The notes beneath the pieces were generated by a model. It was not told where the DNA came from, searched no databases, and saw only the letters and a list, made by a program, of their open reading frames with translations. The translations under genes were made by a program, and so were the position numbers. 64,000 nt of DNA, from assembly GCA_019636245.1 (NCBI GenBank), contig JAHBXX010000016.1, forward strand, positions 28,406 through 92,405, given 5' to 3'. Below, one piece after another: positions 40,631-49,473 of the stretch. Each line of letters opens with the position of its first letter. Within the stretch, counting starts at the first letter, position 1. Source of the DNA: Planctomycetota bacterium. Its GTDB lineage: Bacteria > Planctomycetota > UBA1135 > UBA2386.

Positions 40631-41202
40631 CCACCCCCGCCCGCCATCCGCCGTTCCCGGTCCTGTTCTCGGCCGACCAGATCCGCCGCCGCACGCACGA
40701 ACTCGCGCGCGCCATCCGGCGCGACGCCGGCGAACTGCCGCCGTGCCTCGTGGTCGTCATCGAGGGCGCCCGCACGTTCGCCCGCCAGCTGCAACAGCTG
40801 CTGCCCGGCCAGCCGCCGCTGCACGAGGTGCGGGCGTCCTCGTATGCCGGCACCACCAGCACCGGCCGCGTGCAGCTGCTGGTCGGCGCCGAGGTGCCAT
40901 GCCGCGACCGCGACGTGCTGCTGCTCGAGGACATCGTCGACACCGGCCGCACGATCGCCGCGCTGCGGGAGCACTTCCTGGCCGCCGGGGCGCGTTCCTG
41001 CCGGGTCGCCACGCTGCTCAGCAAGCCGTCGCGGCGCGTGGTCGAGGTGCCGCTCGACTACATAGGCTTCGAGATCCCCGACGAATTCGTGCTCGGCTTC
41101 GGCATGGACCTCGACGGCCGCTACCGCGAGCTGCCGGACGTGGTGGTCTACCACGCCGAGATCGAGCGGGCGTTCCTGCAGCAGCAGGCGGCGGCTGGCT
41201 GA
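40627..41202 (+). CDS. hpt: Hypoxanthine phosphoribosyltransferase
   Basis: Purine-salvage enzyme converting hypoxanthine or guanine with PRPP to IMP or GMP. The 191-residue product shows the PRPP-binding loop LLLEDIVDTGRTI (residues 98-110), the early VVVIEGART region matching the PPi-binding loop, and the base-binding end DYIGFEIPDEFVLGFGMDLDGRYRELP, which is diagnostic for the family. The GTG start overlaps the upstream stop by four bases, so it is translated together with the exported metallo-beta-lactamase. The convergent S46 peptidase gene lies beyond a hairpin. Confidence 0.93.
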   Translation: MTTPARHPPFPVLFSADQIRRRTHELARAIRRDAGELPPCLVVVIEGARTFARQLQQLLPGQPPLHEVRASSYAGTTSTGRVQLLVGAEVPCRDRDVLLLEDIVDTGRTIAALREHFLAAGARSCRVATLLSKPSRRVVEVPLDYIGFEIPDEFVLGFGMDLDGRYRELPDVVVYHAEIERAFLQQQAAAG

Positions 41203-41214
41203 ACGACGGTCGAC

Positions 41215-41232
41215 GGCGCCCCGACGGGCGCC
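41215..41232. terminator. Bidirectional hairpin between convergent hpt and S46 peptidase genes
   Basis: GGCGCCC (41215-41221) and GGGCGCC (41226-41232) form a perfect 7-bp stem with a four-base loop in the 30-base gap between two convergent stop codons. It lacks a T tract. Confidence 0.5.
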
Positions 41233-43323
41233 TCAGGCGCCGAGTTCGGCCAGCAGGCTCGCGTTCGGGAACACGCCCTCGACCACCCACAGCAGGTAGC
41301 GCACGTCGCAGACCACGTTGCGCGACCGTTCCGCGTTCCAGCCGAAGTCGCCCGCGACGTTCTCGAACACGCGGTCGAAGTTGAGGCCGATGAGCCGGCC
41401 GCGGCCGTCGACGACGGGCGACCCGGAGTTGCCGCCGGTGGTGTCGCCGTTGGTCAGGAAGCAGACCGGCACGTCCTGCAGCCGGGCATCCACCCAGCGG
41501 CTCTGCTGCCGCGACGCGGCGGCGGCGAGCAGCGCCTTCGGGTTGGCGAACGGCTCCTTGCCGGTCTCCTTCTGCAGCAGGCCCGTGACGGTGGTCTGCG
41601 GCGTGTAGACGACGCCGTCGCGCGGCGCGTAGCCCTGCACCTCGGCGATCGACACCCGCAGCGTGCCGTTCGCGTCGGGGTAGAACGACGTGCCGCGGAA
41701 TGCCTCCTGCGCCTCGATCCAGCGTCGGCCGACGTCGAGCATCCGGCCGGCCCGCTCCCGCGCGCGCTGCTGCGCCTGGCCGCGTTCGGCGGCGAGGCCC
41801 CGGGCGAGCACCAGCAGCGGATCGGTGCTCTTGGCCATGGCGTCGGCGCCGCCGGCGAACGCCTGCACCCGCGCGGCGCCGTCCAGCAACCTCGTCTCGC
41901 GCCACAGCGCCTCGACGTCGAGGCCCTCGGTGCCTTGCAGCCGCTGCTCGGCGCTGACCGTGGCCAGCTCGGCGGCGAGGATCGCCAGCATCGGCTTCTG
42001 CAGCAGTTCGAGGTCGGCGGTCAGTTCCTGGCTCTCGAGCGCCCGGCGCAGCCGCGCCGGCAGCGAGCCCTCCGGTGCGCCGGCGACGGCGCTGCACGCG
42101 TCGACCAGCACGGCGAGCAGGCGCAGCTCCTCGCCGAGCATGCCGAACAGCGACACCATCGTGTCGCGCTCGATCGTCGCCGCCTCCTCCTCGTCCACCG
42201 CCAGCAGTTCGTCGAGCACCGCGCCCCACTTCGCCGCCCGCTCGGGGTCGGCGGCGACCCAGTCGCGGAACTGCGCCTCCTCGCGCAGCTTGCGGTCGAC
42301 GACCGCGTTGCGGGCGAGGCCGAACACCATGCCCTGCGCGTTCTTCTGCACGTTCGCCAGCGACTTGATGCGGTCGGCGGTGTCGAGCGCCTTCTGCGGG
42401 CTGGTCGCCGCGGCCGCCTGCAGCACCGCCAGCGCCTGCGTCAGCACGTGCTCGCGGCGCGGGTAGACGTAGCCCTGCTGGGTGGCCGTGCCGCGGCTCG
42501 ACTTGTAGCGCTGCGTGCGGCCCGGGTAGCCCATGATCAGCGCCAGGTCGCCGGGCTTCACGCCCTCGGTCGAGACCCGCAGCCAGTGCTCGGGCCGGTA
42601 CGGCACGTTGTCGGCGTGGTGGGGCCGCACCGTGCCGTCCGGCGCCACGTAGGCGCGGAAGAACGCGAAGTCGCCGGTGTGGCGCGGCCATTCCCAGTTG
42701 TCGACCTCGCCGCCGAACTCGCCGATCGCGCGCGGCGGCGCGTAGACCAGCCGCACGTCGCGGATCTGGGTTCGGTAGTAGAGGTGGTACTCCTTGCCCT
42801 CGAGGAAGCTCGCCACCGAGCACTTGGTGTTGGCCTCCTTCTGCTCGCCCTCGGCGATCAGCCGCGCCAGCGTGCGCTGGGTGATGCTCCAGCGGTCGAG
42901 GTCGCTCTCGGCCTTGGCCTGGGCCTCGTGCACGACCGCGGTGACGTCCTCGATGCGCTTGAGCACCGAGGCGACCATGCCGGGCGCCGGCAGTTCGCCG
43001 GCGCGGTCGGCGGCGGCGAAGCCGTCGCGCAGGTGGTTGTGCTCCTCGCTGCTGAGGTTGGTGATGGCGCCGTAGCCGCAGTGGTGGTTCGTCAGCAGGA
43101 GCCCGTCGGCCGACACGAACGAGGCGGTGCAGCCGTTGATCTGCACCGTCGCCGACAGCACGCCGCCCTTCTCCGGGTGCCAGAACTCGTCGCGCGACAT
43201 CTGCATGCCGCGCTTCTGCAACGCCTCCCAGTCCATCGTGCGGAGCTGGGTCGGCAGCCATTGCCCCTCGTCGGGCAGGAGGCAGACGGCGGCGAGCGAA
43301 AGCAGCAGCGGACGCAGGACCAT
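41233..43323 (-). CDS. S46-family exported dipeptidyl-peptidase
   Basis: Serine exopeptidase of the DPP7/DPP11 family that removes dipeptides from oligopeptides in the periplasm. The 696-residue product has a signal peptide (RPLLLSLAAVCLLP), the N-terminal family hallmark GGVLSATVQINGCTASFVS, the catalytic His region LLTNHHCGYGAI (H80/H81), the central family stretch EFGGEVDNWEWPRHTGDFAFFRAY and the serine motif TTGGNSGSPVVD followed by LIGLNFDRVFENVAGDF. S46 enzymes are typical of bacteria that use proteins as carbon sources. The promoter at 43332-43360 places transcription onset at the ATG itself. Confidence 0.95.
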   Translation of the reverse strand: MVLRPLLLSLAAVCLLPDEGQWLPTQLRTMDWEALQKRGMQMSRDEFWHPEKGGVLSATVQINGCTASFVSADGLLLTNHHCGYGAITNLSSEEHNHLRDGFAAADRAGELPAPGMVASVLKRIEDVTAVVHEAQAKAESDLDRWSITQRTLARLIAEGEQKEANTKCSVASFLEGKEYHLYYRTQIRDVRLVYAPPRAIGEFGGEVDNWEWPRHTGDFAFFRAYVAPDGTVRPHHADNVPYRPEHWLRVSTEGVKPGDLALIMGYPGRTQRYKSSRGTATQQGYVYPRREHVLTQALAVLQAAAATSPQKALDTADRIKSLANVQKNAQGMVFGLARNAVVDRKLREEAQFRDWVAADPERAAKWGAVLDELLAVDEEEAATIERDTMVSLFGMLGEELRLLAVLVDACSAVAGAPEGSLPARLRRALESQELTADLELLQKPMLAILAAELATVSAEQRLQGTEGLDVEALWRETRLLDGAARVQAFAGGADAMAKSTDPLLVLARGLAAERGQAQQRARERAGRMLDVGRRWIEAQEAFRGTSFYPDANGTLRVSIAEVQGYAPRDGVVYTPQTTVTGLLQKETGKEPFANPKALLAAAASRQQSRWVDARLQDVPVCFLTNGDTTGGNSGSPVVDGRGRLIGLNFDRVFENVAGDFGWNAERSRNVVCDVRYLLWVVEGVFPNASLLAELGA

Positions 43324-43331
43324 GGGGCACC

Positions 43332-43360
43332 CCTATACGCAGGCGGCGGCGGCTTGCGAA
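43332..43360 (-). promoter_or_regulatory. Promoter of the S46 peptidase gene, leaderless geometry
   Basis: On the minus strand TTCGCA (43360-43355) and TATAGG (43337-43332) have a 17-base spacer and four consensus matches each. Only eight bases separate the -10 from ATG 43323, so the mRNA should have no leader. Confidence 0.5.
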
Positions 43361-43374
43361 GGGCGGGCCCGGCT

Positions 43375-43403
43375 TTGACGGCCGCAGTCCGGCGGGGCAC
43401 GCT
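43375..43403 (+). promoter_or_regulatory. Candidate promoter of the thioredoxin-fold/toroid gene
   Basis: TTGACG (43375-43380), a 17-base spacer and CACGCT (43398-43403), then nine bases to ATG 43413. The -35 is good and the -10 poor. It is divergent from the S46 promoter. Confidence 0.28.
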
Positions 43404-43412
43404 GGCCCGGCG

Positions 43413-45299
43413 ATGGTCCACGGCAACCTGCGGCGCCTCTGGTTCGGGCTGGGTCTCGGTCTCTGGGCCGCGGCGACGCTGCCGGCGCAGAACTCGACCA
43501 GGAAGCTGCGGGTGCCGCCGTCCGAGCTGGCGGCGCGCGCCGGGCAGGCGGTGCCGTGGCGCGACGACGTCGACGCGGCGCTGGCCGAGGCCGGCCGGGT
43601 CGGCAAGCCGGTGTTCTGGTACGTGCCGGCGGTGCAGGGCTCGCCGATGGATCGCAAGGACGTGATCGACCGCTACCTGATGGGCGGACCGTTCTCGTGG
43701 CCGTCGACGATCGACCTGCTGCGCGACCACTTCGTGCCGGTCAAGGCCGTCGCCGGGGGCGCGCGGGCCAAGGAGCTCGGGCTGGTGCGCGGCCGGTTCG
43801 TCGAACCCGGCTATGTGGTGCTCGACGGGGCCGGCGAGGCGCTGGCGAAGCTCGACCAGATCACGACCTTCCACCCGCAGTGGTTCGAGGCGCCGCTGCG
43901 CCGGCTGGTGGGGCAGCCGCTCGAGCGGTTCCCGGGCAGCGTCACCGCGGCGGCGGCGTGGGCGCGGCTGCAGGCGGGGGACCCCGCTGGCGCGCTGACG
44001 GCGCTCGAGCTCGCCGGTCCGCAGTCGCTGGACGAGCACGACGGCGGCTGGCTGCGCGGCGTCCTGCAGTGGCGGACCGGACGGCAGCAGGCGGCGCTGG
44101 AGACCTGGCGGCTGCTCGCCCGCAGCGCGCCGGAGCACCCCCTGGCCTGGAAGGCGGCGCTCGAGGTCGAGGGGCACGGCCCCTTCCGCCGCGGCTTCGA
44201 GGTCTACGGCGCCCTGCCGGCGGCGGTGCTCGCGACGCCGCCCGCCGACGGCTCGCGGGCGCCCGAGGGCGTCTACGCGGAGGCCGACCTGTGGCCGCGT
44301 TGCCTCGCCTTCCTGCTCGGCATGGACGATGGCGACGGCGTCGTGCGCGACAGCACCTACGACTTCGGCGGCACCGACAGCCTGCCGAACGTGCACGCGG
44401 CGATCACCTGCCTCGTCGGCGAGGCGCTGCTGGCGGCCGTCGAGCGGCAGCGGCGCGGCGAACTCGATCTCGCCGAGCCGCTGCGCGACGGCATCGATGC
44501 GCTGCTGCAGCGCATCCGCGCCAACGTCGAGCGCTCCGTCTGGCTCGCGCTCAGCGACCGCGACGAGATCCTGTGGGCGCGTGCCTACGCGGTGCGCTTC
44601 CTGGTCGCCTGGCAGCGGGTGTTCGGCGCCGACGCCGGGGCGGGCGATCGCGAACCGCTGCGGCTGGCGGTCGGCGAGCTGCTGGCGCTGCAGCCCGACA
44701 CCGGCGTGTGGTTCCACGAGTACGGCAACCCGTTCGCGATCGCCACGGCGCTGCAGGCGCTGGCGGCGGCGCGCGATGCGGGCGCGGCGATCGACCGCGA
44801 GCGCGTGGACCGCGGCCTGCGGGCGCTGGCCGCCAACCGCACCGACCGCGGCGCCTTCACCTATTCGCACACCGCGCGCGGTCGACCGCGGGCCAGCGTC
44901 GAGGCCGCGGCCGGCCGCATGCCCCTGTGCGAGCTCGGGCTGTTCCTGCACGGCGCGTCCGATGCGGCGCGCCTGCTGGCGGCGGTCGAGGCGGGCCTGG
45001 AGCACCACGCGCTGCTGGCGGCGGTGCGCAAGTACGACGACCATGCCGACGCGCACGGCTACGGCGGCTTCTTCTTCTGGTTCGACATGCTCGGACGCGC
45101 CGAGGCGATCGCCCGGATCGACGACGCGCCGCGGCGCCGGGACCTGGCCGCCGCGCAGCGGGCCCTGGTGCTGGCGCTGCCGGAGTTCGACGGCTGCTTC
45201 GTCGACAGCCACGAACTCGGCCGCAGCTACGGCACGGCGATGGCCCTGCTGTGCCTCCACACGCTGGCGCCGGCGGCCGCGGCGACCGACGGCAAGTAG
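43413..45299 (+). CDS. Exported thioredoxin-fold/alpha-toroid protein without CxxC
   Basis: A 628-residue protein with a signal peptide (WFGLGLGLWAAATLPAQ). Residues about 45-160 look like a thioredoxin_7-type fold (DVDAALAEAGRVGKPVFWYVPAV; LLRDHFVPVKAVAG; GYVVLDGAGEALAKL), but the redox CxxC is missing. Residues about 270-620 form helical repeats of the alpha/alpha-toroid kind (ALQALAAARDAG; GLRALAANRTDRGAF; YDDHADAHGYGGFFFWFDMLGR). Function unknown; a non-redox binding protein is the simplest reading. No ribosome-binding site is visible before ATG 43413. It ends four bases before the stop of the convergent gene. Confidence 0.75.
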   Translation: MVHGNLRRLWFGLGLGLWAAATLPAQNSTRKLRVPPSELAARAGQAVPWRDDVDAALAEAGRVGKPVFWYVPAVQGSPMDRKDVIDRYLMGGPFSWPSTIDLLRDHFVPVKAVAGGARAKELGLVRGRFVEPGYVVLDGAGEALAKLDQITTFHPQWFEAPLRRLVGQPLERFPGSVTAAAAWARLQAGDPAGALTALELAGPQSLDEHDGGWLRGVLQWRTGRQQAALETWRLLARSAPEHPLAWKAALEVEGHGPFRRGFEVYGALPAAVLATPPADGSRAPEGVYAEADLWPRCLAFLLGMDDGDGVVRDSTYDFGGTDSLPNVHAAITCLVGEALLAAVERQRRGELDLAEPLRDGIDALLQRIRANVERSVWLALSDRDEILWARAYAVRFLVAWQRVFGADAGAGDREPLRLAVGELLALQPDTGVWFHEYGNPFAIATALQALAAARDAGAAIDRERVDRGLRALAANRTDRGAFTYSHTARGRPRASVEAAAGRMPLCELGLFLHGASDAARLLAAVEAGLEHHALLAAVRKYDDHADAHGYGGFFFWFDMLGRAEAIARIDDAPRRRDLAAAQRALVLALPEFDGCFVDSHELGRSYGTAMALLCLHTLAPAAAATDGK

Positions 45300-45303
45300 G
45301 CGT

Positions 45304-46305
45304 TCAGCGCGGGCCGAGCAGCTCGTCGAACCACCCGGCCAGCGGGTGCTGCAACGCGCCGGCGATCCGGCGCAGGCGGGTCGCCGTCTCGTCGCCGAGC
45401 TGCATCACCAGAGCCAGCAGGTCGAGCAGCTGCTCGCGCGGCAACGAGCGCAGGCGGTCGCGCAACCACGCCTCGTCGCAGTGGCTGCGGGCCAGGTCCT
45501 GCAGCGTCGCGACCGTGGTCGGCGGCACGTTGGGGTGGTGGCCGATCTGTTCGAGCAGCCAGGCGGCCGTGGCGAGGTCGCCGCGCTGCAGCAGGCTGGC
45601 GAACAGGGGTTCCAGGACGGCGCTGGAGCGGTCGCTGCGCGCGTCGAGGTCGGCCACGAGCAGGCGGGCGCACTGCGCCGCGAGGTTGCCGTGCAGCGCG
45701 CGTTCGATCGCCGCCTGCAGCCGGCCTGCGACCGGGGCGGGCGGCGGCAGCAGCCACCAGTCGGCGCGCGGCCCGTGCACGGGCGCCGCCTGGTCGAACG
45801 TCGCCGCCCGCAGGTGCACCTCCGGCGCCGCGGCGCAGAGCGCCGCCGCCGGGTCGTGGGTCGGGTCGTCCGTCCAGGTCGAGGCGGCGAGGGCCTGCAG
45901 CAGCCGTTCGACGGCTTCGGCGGCGACGCCACGCGGCAGCACCAGCTCGCCGATCCCGGCGGTGCGCAACGGACCGAACGGCGGCTCGTGCAGCGCGAAC
46001 GGGAACACGTCCTCGCCGGCGGTGGCGACGGCGCCGTCGGCGAGCTGCAGCCGCAGGGGGGCCTCGGCCGTGGCGGCCAGCATCGCGTCGGTGCACCGCC
46101 GCACCGCCGCGCGGCACAGCACCGTGTGGTGCGGGTGCTGGCGCAGGGTGCACAGCGCATGGTGCAGGCGCAGCGCGGCCTCGCGCGCGCACTGCCGACG
46201 CCGGGCTTCGTCGGTGGGCGGCACGCGGGCGGTATCGGCTGGCGCCGGCGCCGGCCTGGACGCACCGTGGCGGTTTGCCGATGGGCGCCGAAAGGCGGGT
46301 GCCAA
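45304..46305 (-). CDS. Uncharacterised helical protein
   Basis: No family recognised. The 333-residue product has no signal peptide or membrane segment. It contains a His/Cys-rich stretch (RLHHALCTLRQHPHHTVLCR) and a helical C-terminal half resembling HEAT-like repeats (LEPLFASLLQRGDLATAAWLLEQ; LPREQLLDLLALVMQLGDE). The TTG at 46305 is chosen because GGAG lies eight bases upstream; an in-frame GTG at 46224 would omit a 27-residue Pro/Arg-rich tail but has no ribosome-binding site. It is divergent from the NfeD gene, only 30 bases away. Confidence 0.65.
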   Translation of the reverse strand: MAPAFRRPSANRHGASRPAPAPADTARVPPTDEARRRQCAREAALRLHHALCTLRQHPHHTVLCRAAVRRCTDAMLAATAEAPLRLQLADGAVATAGEDVFPFALHEPPFGPLRTAGIGELVLPRGVAAEAVERLLQALAASTWTDDPTHDPAAALCAAAPEVHLRAATFDQAAPVHGPRADWWLLPPPAPVAGRLQAAIERALHGNLAAQCARLLVADLDARSDRSSAVLEPLFASLLQRGDLATAAWLLEQIGHHPNVPPTTVATLQDLARSHCDEAWLRDRLRSLPREQLLDLLALVMQLGDETATRLRRIAGALQHPLAGWFDELLGPR

Positions 46306-46335
46306 CGCGCCGTCGCTCCGCTAAACCATGGTCCC

Positions 46336-48354
46336 GTGCGGCCGTCGTTCCTCCTCAGCTGGCTCCTGACCGGTCTCGTCCTCGCCACCGCCTGCGGTGG
46401 CCCGCTGCAGCGCGTCGACGCCGACCCGCCGCAGGCCGTGGCCAGGGAACCGCAGGTGCTGGTGGTCACGCTGGCCGGCAAGCTCGGCACGCAGGAGCTG
46501 GCGCGCTCGACCAGGGCGCTGCGCGAGGCCGAGGCGCGTGGCCTCAAGGTGGTGTTCCGGCTGCAGGACGCCGGCAGCCTCGGCGAGAGCGTCGACGACG
46601 TGCAGAGCCTGCTCGACCGGGTGCAGGGCTCGCCGGTGGAGACGGTGGCCGTGGTGCAGGGCCGGGTGACCCAGGGCGCCGCCCAGCTGGCGGTCAGCAC
46701 GAGCCGGCTCTACTGCCTTGGCAACGCCCGGCTAGGCGAGATCCAGAAGCCGGAGCAGGAGTGGAGCGACGTGTTCAGCACCGACCCCGAGTCGGCGATG
46801 GCACGTCGGTTCGATGCGATGCGGGAGGCCGTGCGCGGTCGGCTGGAGCGACGGCGCGAGCGCCTGCGGCCCGACGCGCAGAAGCTCGTGCTGGCGATGG
46901 CGGACCCGCGGCTGCAGCTGTTCGCGGCCACCGTGCGCGAGGGCGGTTTCGAGCGCAGCCGGGTGCTCGACGCCGACGAACTGACGGCGCTGCGCGCCGG
47001 CGGCGCGGTGGTGGTGGCGGCCGAGCAGCTCGAGCGGCCGCTGATGCTGTCGGCCCGCGCGGCCGAGGACCATGGCCTGTCGAGCGGCACGCTGCAGAGC
47101 TTCGACCAGCTCGCCGAACTGCTCGGCTACGACCGCGACGCCGCCGGTGAGCTGGTGATCGACTGGGCCGAACACATGGTCGGCTGGCTCGAGCTGCTGC
47201 AGCCGTTCCTGCTGGTCGCGGGCTTCGTCCTGATCCTGTTCGAGGTGAAGACGCCCGGCGTCGGCCTGCCGGGGCTGCTCGGCGTGCTGTTCCTGGCGCT
47301 GGCGATGTTCCACAGCTACCTCGTGGGCCTCGCCGAGGTCACCGAGATCCTGGTGTTCTTCCTCGGCCTCGCGGCGATCGCCGTCGAGATCTTCGTGCTG
47401 CCGGGCACGGTGGTGTTCGGCGCCGCCGGCTTCCTGTGCCTGGTGCTGGCGCTGGTGCTGAGCCGGCAGTCGTTCGTGCTGCCGCAGAACGCGCTCGAGG
47501 AGGGCATCCTGCTGCACAACCTCGCCAACCTGACCTTGCTGTTCGTGATGGTGCTGGCGCTGGGCTTCGCCACCTGGCGTCTGCTGCCGAAGGTGCCGTG
47601 GTTCAACCGCGTGTTCCTGCCGCCGCCGGAACCGGCGCCCGCGGGCGGCGGCCAGAGCGGCCTCGGCCTGCCGAACGCTTCCCTGGTGGCGCTGGTGGGC
47701 CGCATCGGCACCGCCGCGACGGTGCTGCGGCCGACGGGCACGATGGAGCTCGACGGCGACCGGCACGACGTCGTCACCGAGGGCGAGTTCGTCGAGCCGG
47801 GCACGCCGCTGCGCGTGCTCTACGTGCAGGGCAACCGGGTCGTCGTCGCGGCCGCCACGCCGCCGGACCGCAGTGCCGAGTCGGGCAGCGTCGGCGTCGT
47901 CGTGCTGCTGGTCGTCGTCGGACTCGCGCTGCTGGCCGCCGAGGTGTTCTTCGTCTCGTTCGGCGTCATCGCCGTGCTGTCGGGCGTGGCGCTGCTCAGC
48001 GCGGTGTTCGTCGCCTTCCAGGATTCGATCGCGTTCGGCGTCACGATGCTGGTGTTCGAGGCGATCGCCGCGCCGGCGGTGCTGACCCTGGCGTTCAAGC
48101 TGCTGCCGCGCACGCCGTTCGGCCGCCAGCTGATCCTGGACGGTCCGGCGAGTCCCGCGGCCGCCGCCGATCCCGGCCAGTCGACCCTGCTGCACCAGAC
48201 CGGTGTGACCCTGTCGCCGTTGCGGCCGGCCGGCTTCGCACGCTTCGACGGCCGCAAGGTCGACGTCGTCACGCGCGGCGAGATGCTGCCGGCCGGCGCC
48301 ACGGTCGTCGTCGTGGAGGTCGCGGGCAACCGCGTCGTCGTCGCGGCGAAGTGA
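46336..48354 (+). CDS. NfeD-family membrane protein, long form with two OB domains
   Basis: A 672-residue long NfeD. A lipoprotein-type signal (LLTGLVLATACGG, lipobox LATAC) precedes a ClpP/S49-like domain (QVLVVTLAGKLGTQELARST; ending LMLSARAAEDHGLSSGTLQSFD). Four or so membrane helices follow (LLQPFLLVAGFVLILFEV; GLPGLLGVLFLALAMFHSY; ILVFFLGLAAIAVEIFVLPG; VVFGAAGFLCLVLALVL), then an OB-fold (GRIGTAATVLRPTGTMELDG), another membrane pair and a second OB-fold (GVTLSPLRPAGFARFDG). The usual catalytic Ser in AxSAG appears replaced (GRVTQGAAQ), so proteolysis is doubtful. NfeD genes pair with flotillin genes, as here. Confidence 0.87.
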   Translation: MRPSFLLSWLLTGLVLATACGGPLQRVDADPPQAVAREPQVLVVTLAGKLGTQELARSTRALREAEARGLKVVFRLQDAGSLGESVDDVQSLLDRVQGSPVETVAVVQGRVTQGAAQLAVSTSRLYCLGNARLGEIQKPEQEWSDVFSTDPESAMARRFDAMREAVRGRLERRRERLRPDAQKLVLAMADPRLQLFAATVREGGFERSRVLDADELTALRAGGAVVVAAEQLERPLMLSARAAEDHGLSSGTLQSFDQLAELLGYDRDAAGELVIDWAEHMVGWLELLQPFLLVAGFVLILFEVKTPGVGLPGLLGVLFLALAMFHSYLVGLAEVTEILVFFLGLAAIAVEIFVLPGTVVFGAAGFLCLVLALVLSRQSFVLPQNALEEGILLHNLANLTLLFVMVLALGFATWRLLPKVPWFNRVFLPPPEPAPAGGGQSGLGLPNASLVALVGRIGTAATVLRPTGTMELDGDRHDVVTEGEFVEPGTPLRVLYVQGNRVVVAAATPPDRSAESGSVGVVVLLVVVGLALLAAEVFFVSFGVIAVLSGVALLSAVFVAFQDSIAFGVTMLVFEAIAAPAVLTLAFKLLPRTPFGRQLILDGPASPAAAADPGQSTLLHQTGVTLSPLRPAGFARFDGRKVDVVTRGEMLPAGATVVVVEVAGNRVVVAAK

Positions 48355-48426
48355 CGCCGGCCGCGTCCGCCGCGCCCCGGCTCCCCGAGTCTCCGTCTTC
48401 CGCTTCCCCAACCCCTCGAATCCCCG

Positions 48427-49467
48427 ATGCTCGCCCAAGGCAACACCTCCGAGTTCTGGAAGTACATCCTGATCGGACTGCTGGTCCTGCTGGTCCTGCT
48501 GGTCCTGGTGCTCCTCAAGTTCATCAACCTGTGGATCCAGGCCTACATGTCGGGCACGCGCATCGGCCTGCTGCAGCTGGTCGGCATGTCGCTGCGCAAG
48601 GTCAACCCGACGGTGATCGTGCGCGGTGCGATCTCGGCGACGCAGGCCGGCCTGCCGCTGAACGTCAAGGACCTGGAGGCGCACTACCTCGCCGGCGGCA
48701 ACGTGATCAACGTCGTCCGGGCGCTGATCGCCGCCGACCGCGCCAACCTCGGGCTCGACTTCCGCCAGTCGGCGGCGATCGACCTCGCCGGCCGCGACGT
48801 GCTCGACGCCGTGCAGACGTCGGTGACGCCGAAGGTCATCGACTGTCCGCCGGACGGCAAGGTGGCGGCGATGGCGAAGAACGGCATCCAGGTGCTGGCC
48901 AAGGCGCGCGTGACCGTGCGCACCAACATCAAGCGCCTGGTCGGCGGCGCCACCGAGGAGACGATCATCGCCCGCGTCGGCGAGGGCATCGTCTCGACGA
49001 TCGGCAGCTCGGAGACGCACAAGGACGTGCTCGAGAACCCGGACCGCATCAGCAAGGGCGTGCTCAGCAAGGGCCTGGACGCCGGCACCGCGTTCGAGAT
49101 CCTGTCGATCGACATCGCCGACGTGGACATCGGCGACAACATCGGCGCCCGCCTGCAGGCCGACCAGGCCGAGGCCGACAAGCGCGTGGCGCAGGCCGCC
49201 GCCGAGAGCCGCCGCGCCATGGCGGTCGCCGCCGAGCAGGAGAACATCGCCGAGATCGCCGCCAACCGCGCCAAGCTGGTGCTCGCCGAGGCGCAGGTGC
49301 CGCAGGCGATGGCGGACGCGTTCCGGTCCGGCCACCTCGGCATCATGGACTACCAGCGCATCAAGAACCTGGAGTCCGACACGCGCATGCGCTCGCAGAT
49401 CGCCGCCGGCGAGGAGGCGCACCTGTCCAGCGAGAGCCAGAAGAAGAAGATGCCAGGGCAGGAGTGA
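48427..49467 (+). CDS. floA: FloA-type flotillin (SPFH/PHB domain)
   Basis: A 346-residue flotillin-like protein organising membrane microdomains. The N-terminal membrane hairpin ([25 protein letters not shown]) leads into an SPFH/PHB domain ([49 protein letters not shown] core) and an Ala/Glu-rich coiled-coil tail ([22 protein letters not shown]). Length and sequence fit FloA (about 330 residues). The NfeD gene lies immediately upstream, the standard arrangement. The 72-base gap is pyrimidine-rich and holds no ribosome-binding site, so initiation is unusual. Confidence 0.93.
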   Translation: MLAQGNTSEFWKYILIGLLVLLVLLVLVLLKFINLWIQAYMSGTRIGLLQLVGMSLRKVNPTVIVRGAISATQAGLPLNVKDLEAHYLAGGNVINVVRALIAADRANLGLDFRQSAAIDLAGRDVLDAVQTSVTPKVIDCPPDGKVAAMAKNGIQVLAKARVTVRTNIKRLVGGATEETIIARVGEGIVSTIGSSETHKDVLENPDRISKGVLSKGLDAGTAFEILSIDIADVDIGDNIGARLQADQAEADKRVAQAAAESRRAMAVAAEQENIAEIAANRAKLVLAEAQVPQAMADAFRSGHLGIMDYQRIKNLESDTRMRSQIAAGEEAHLSSESQKKKMPGQE

Positions 49468-49473
49468 GCCGGC

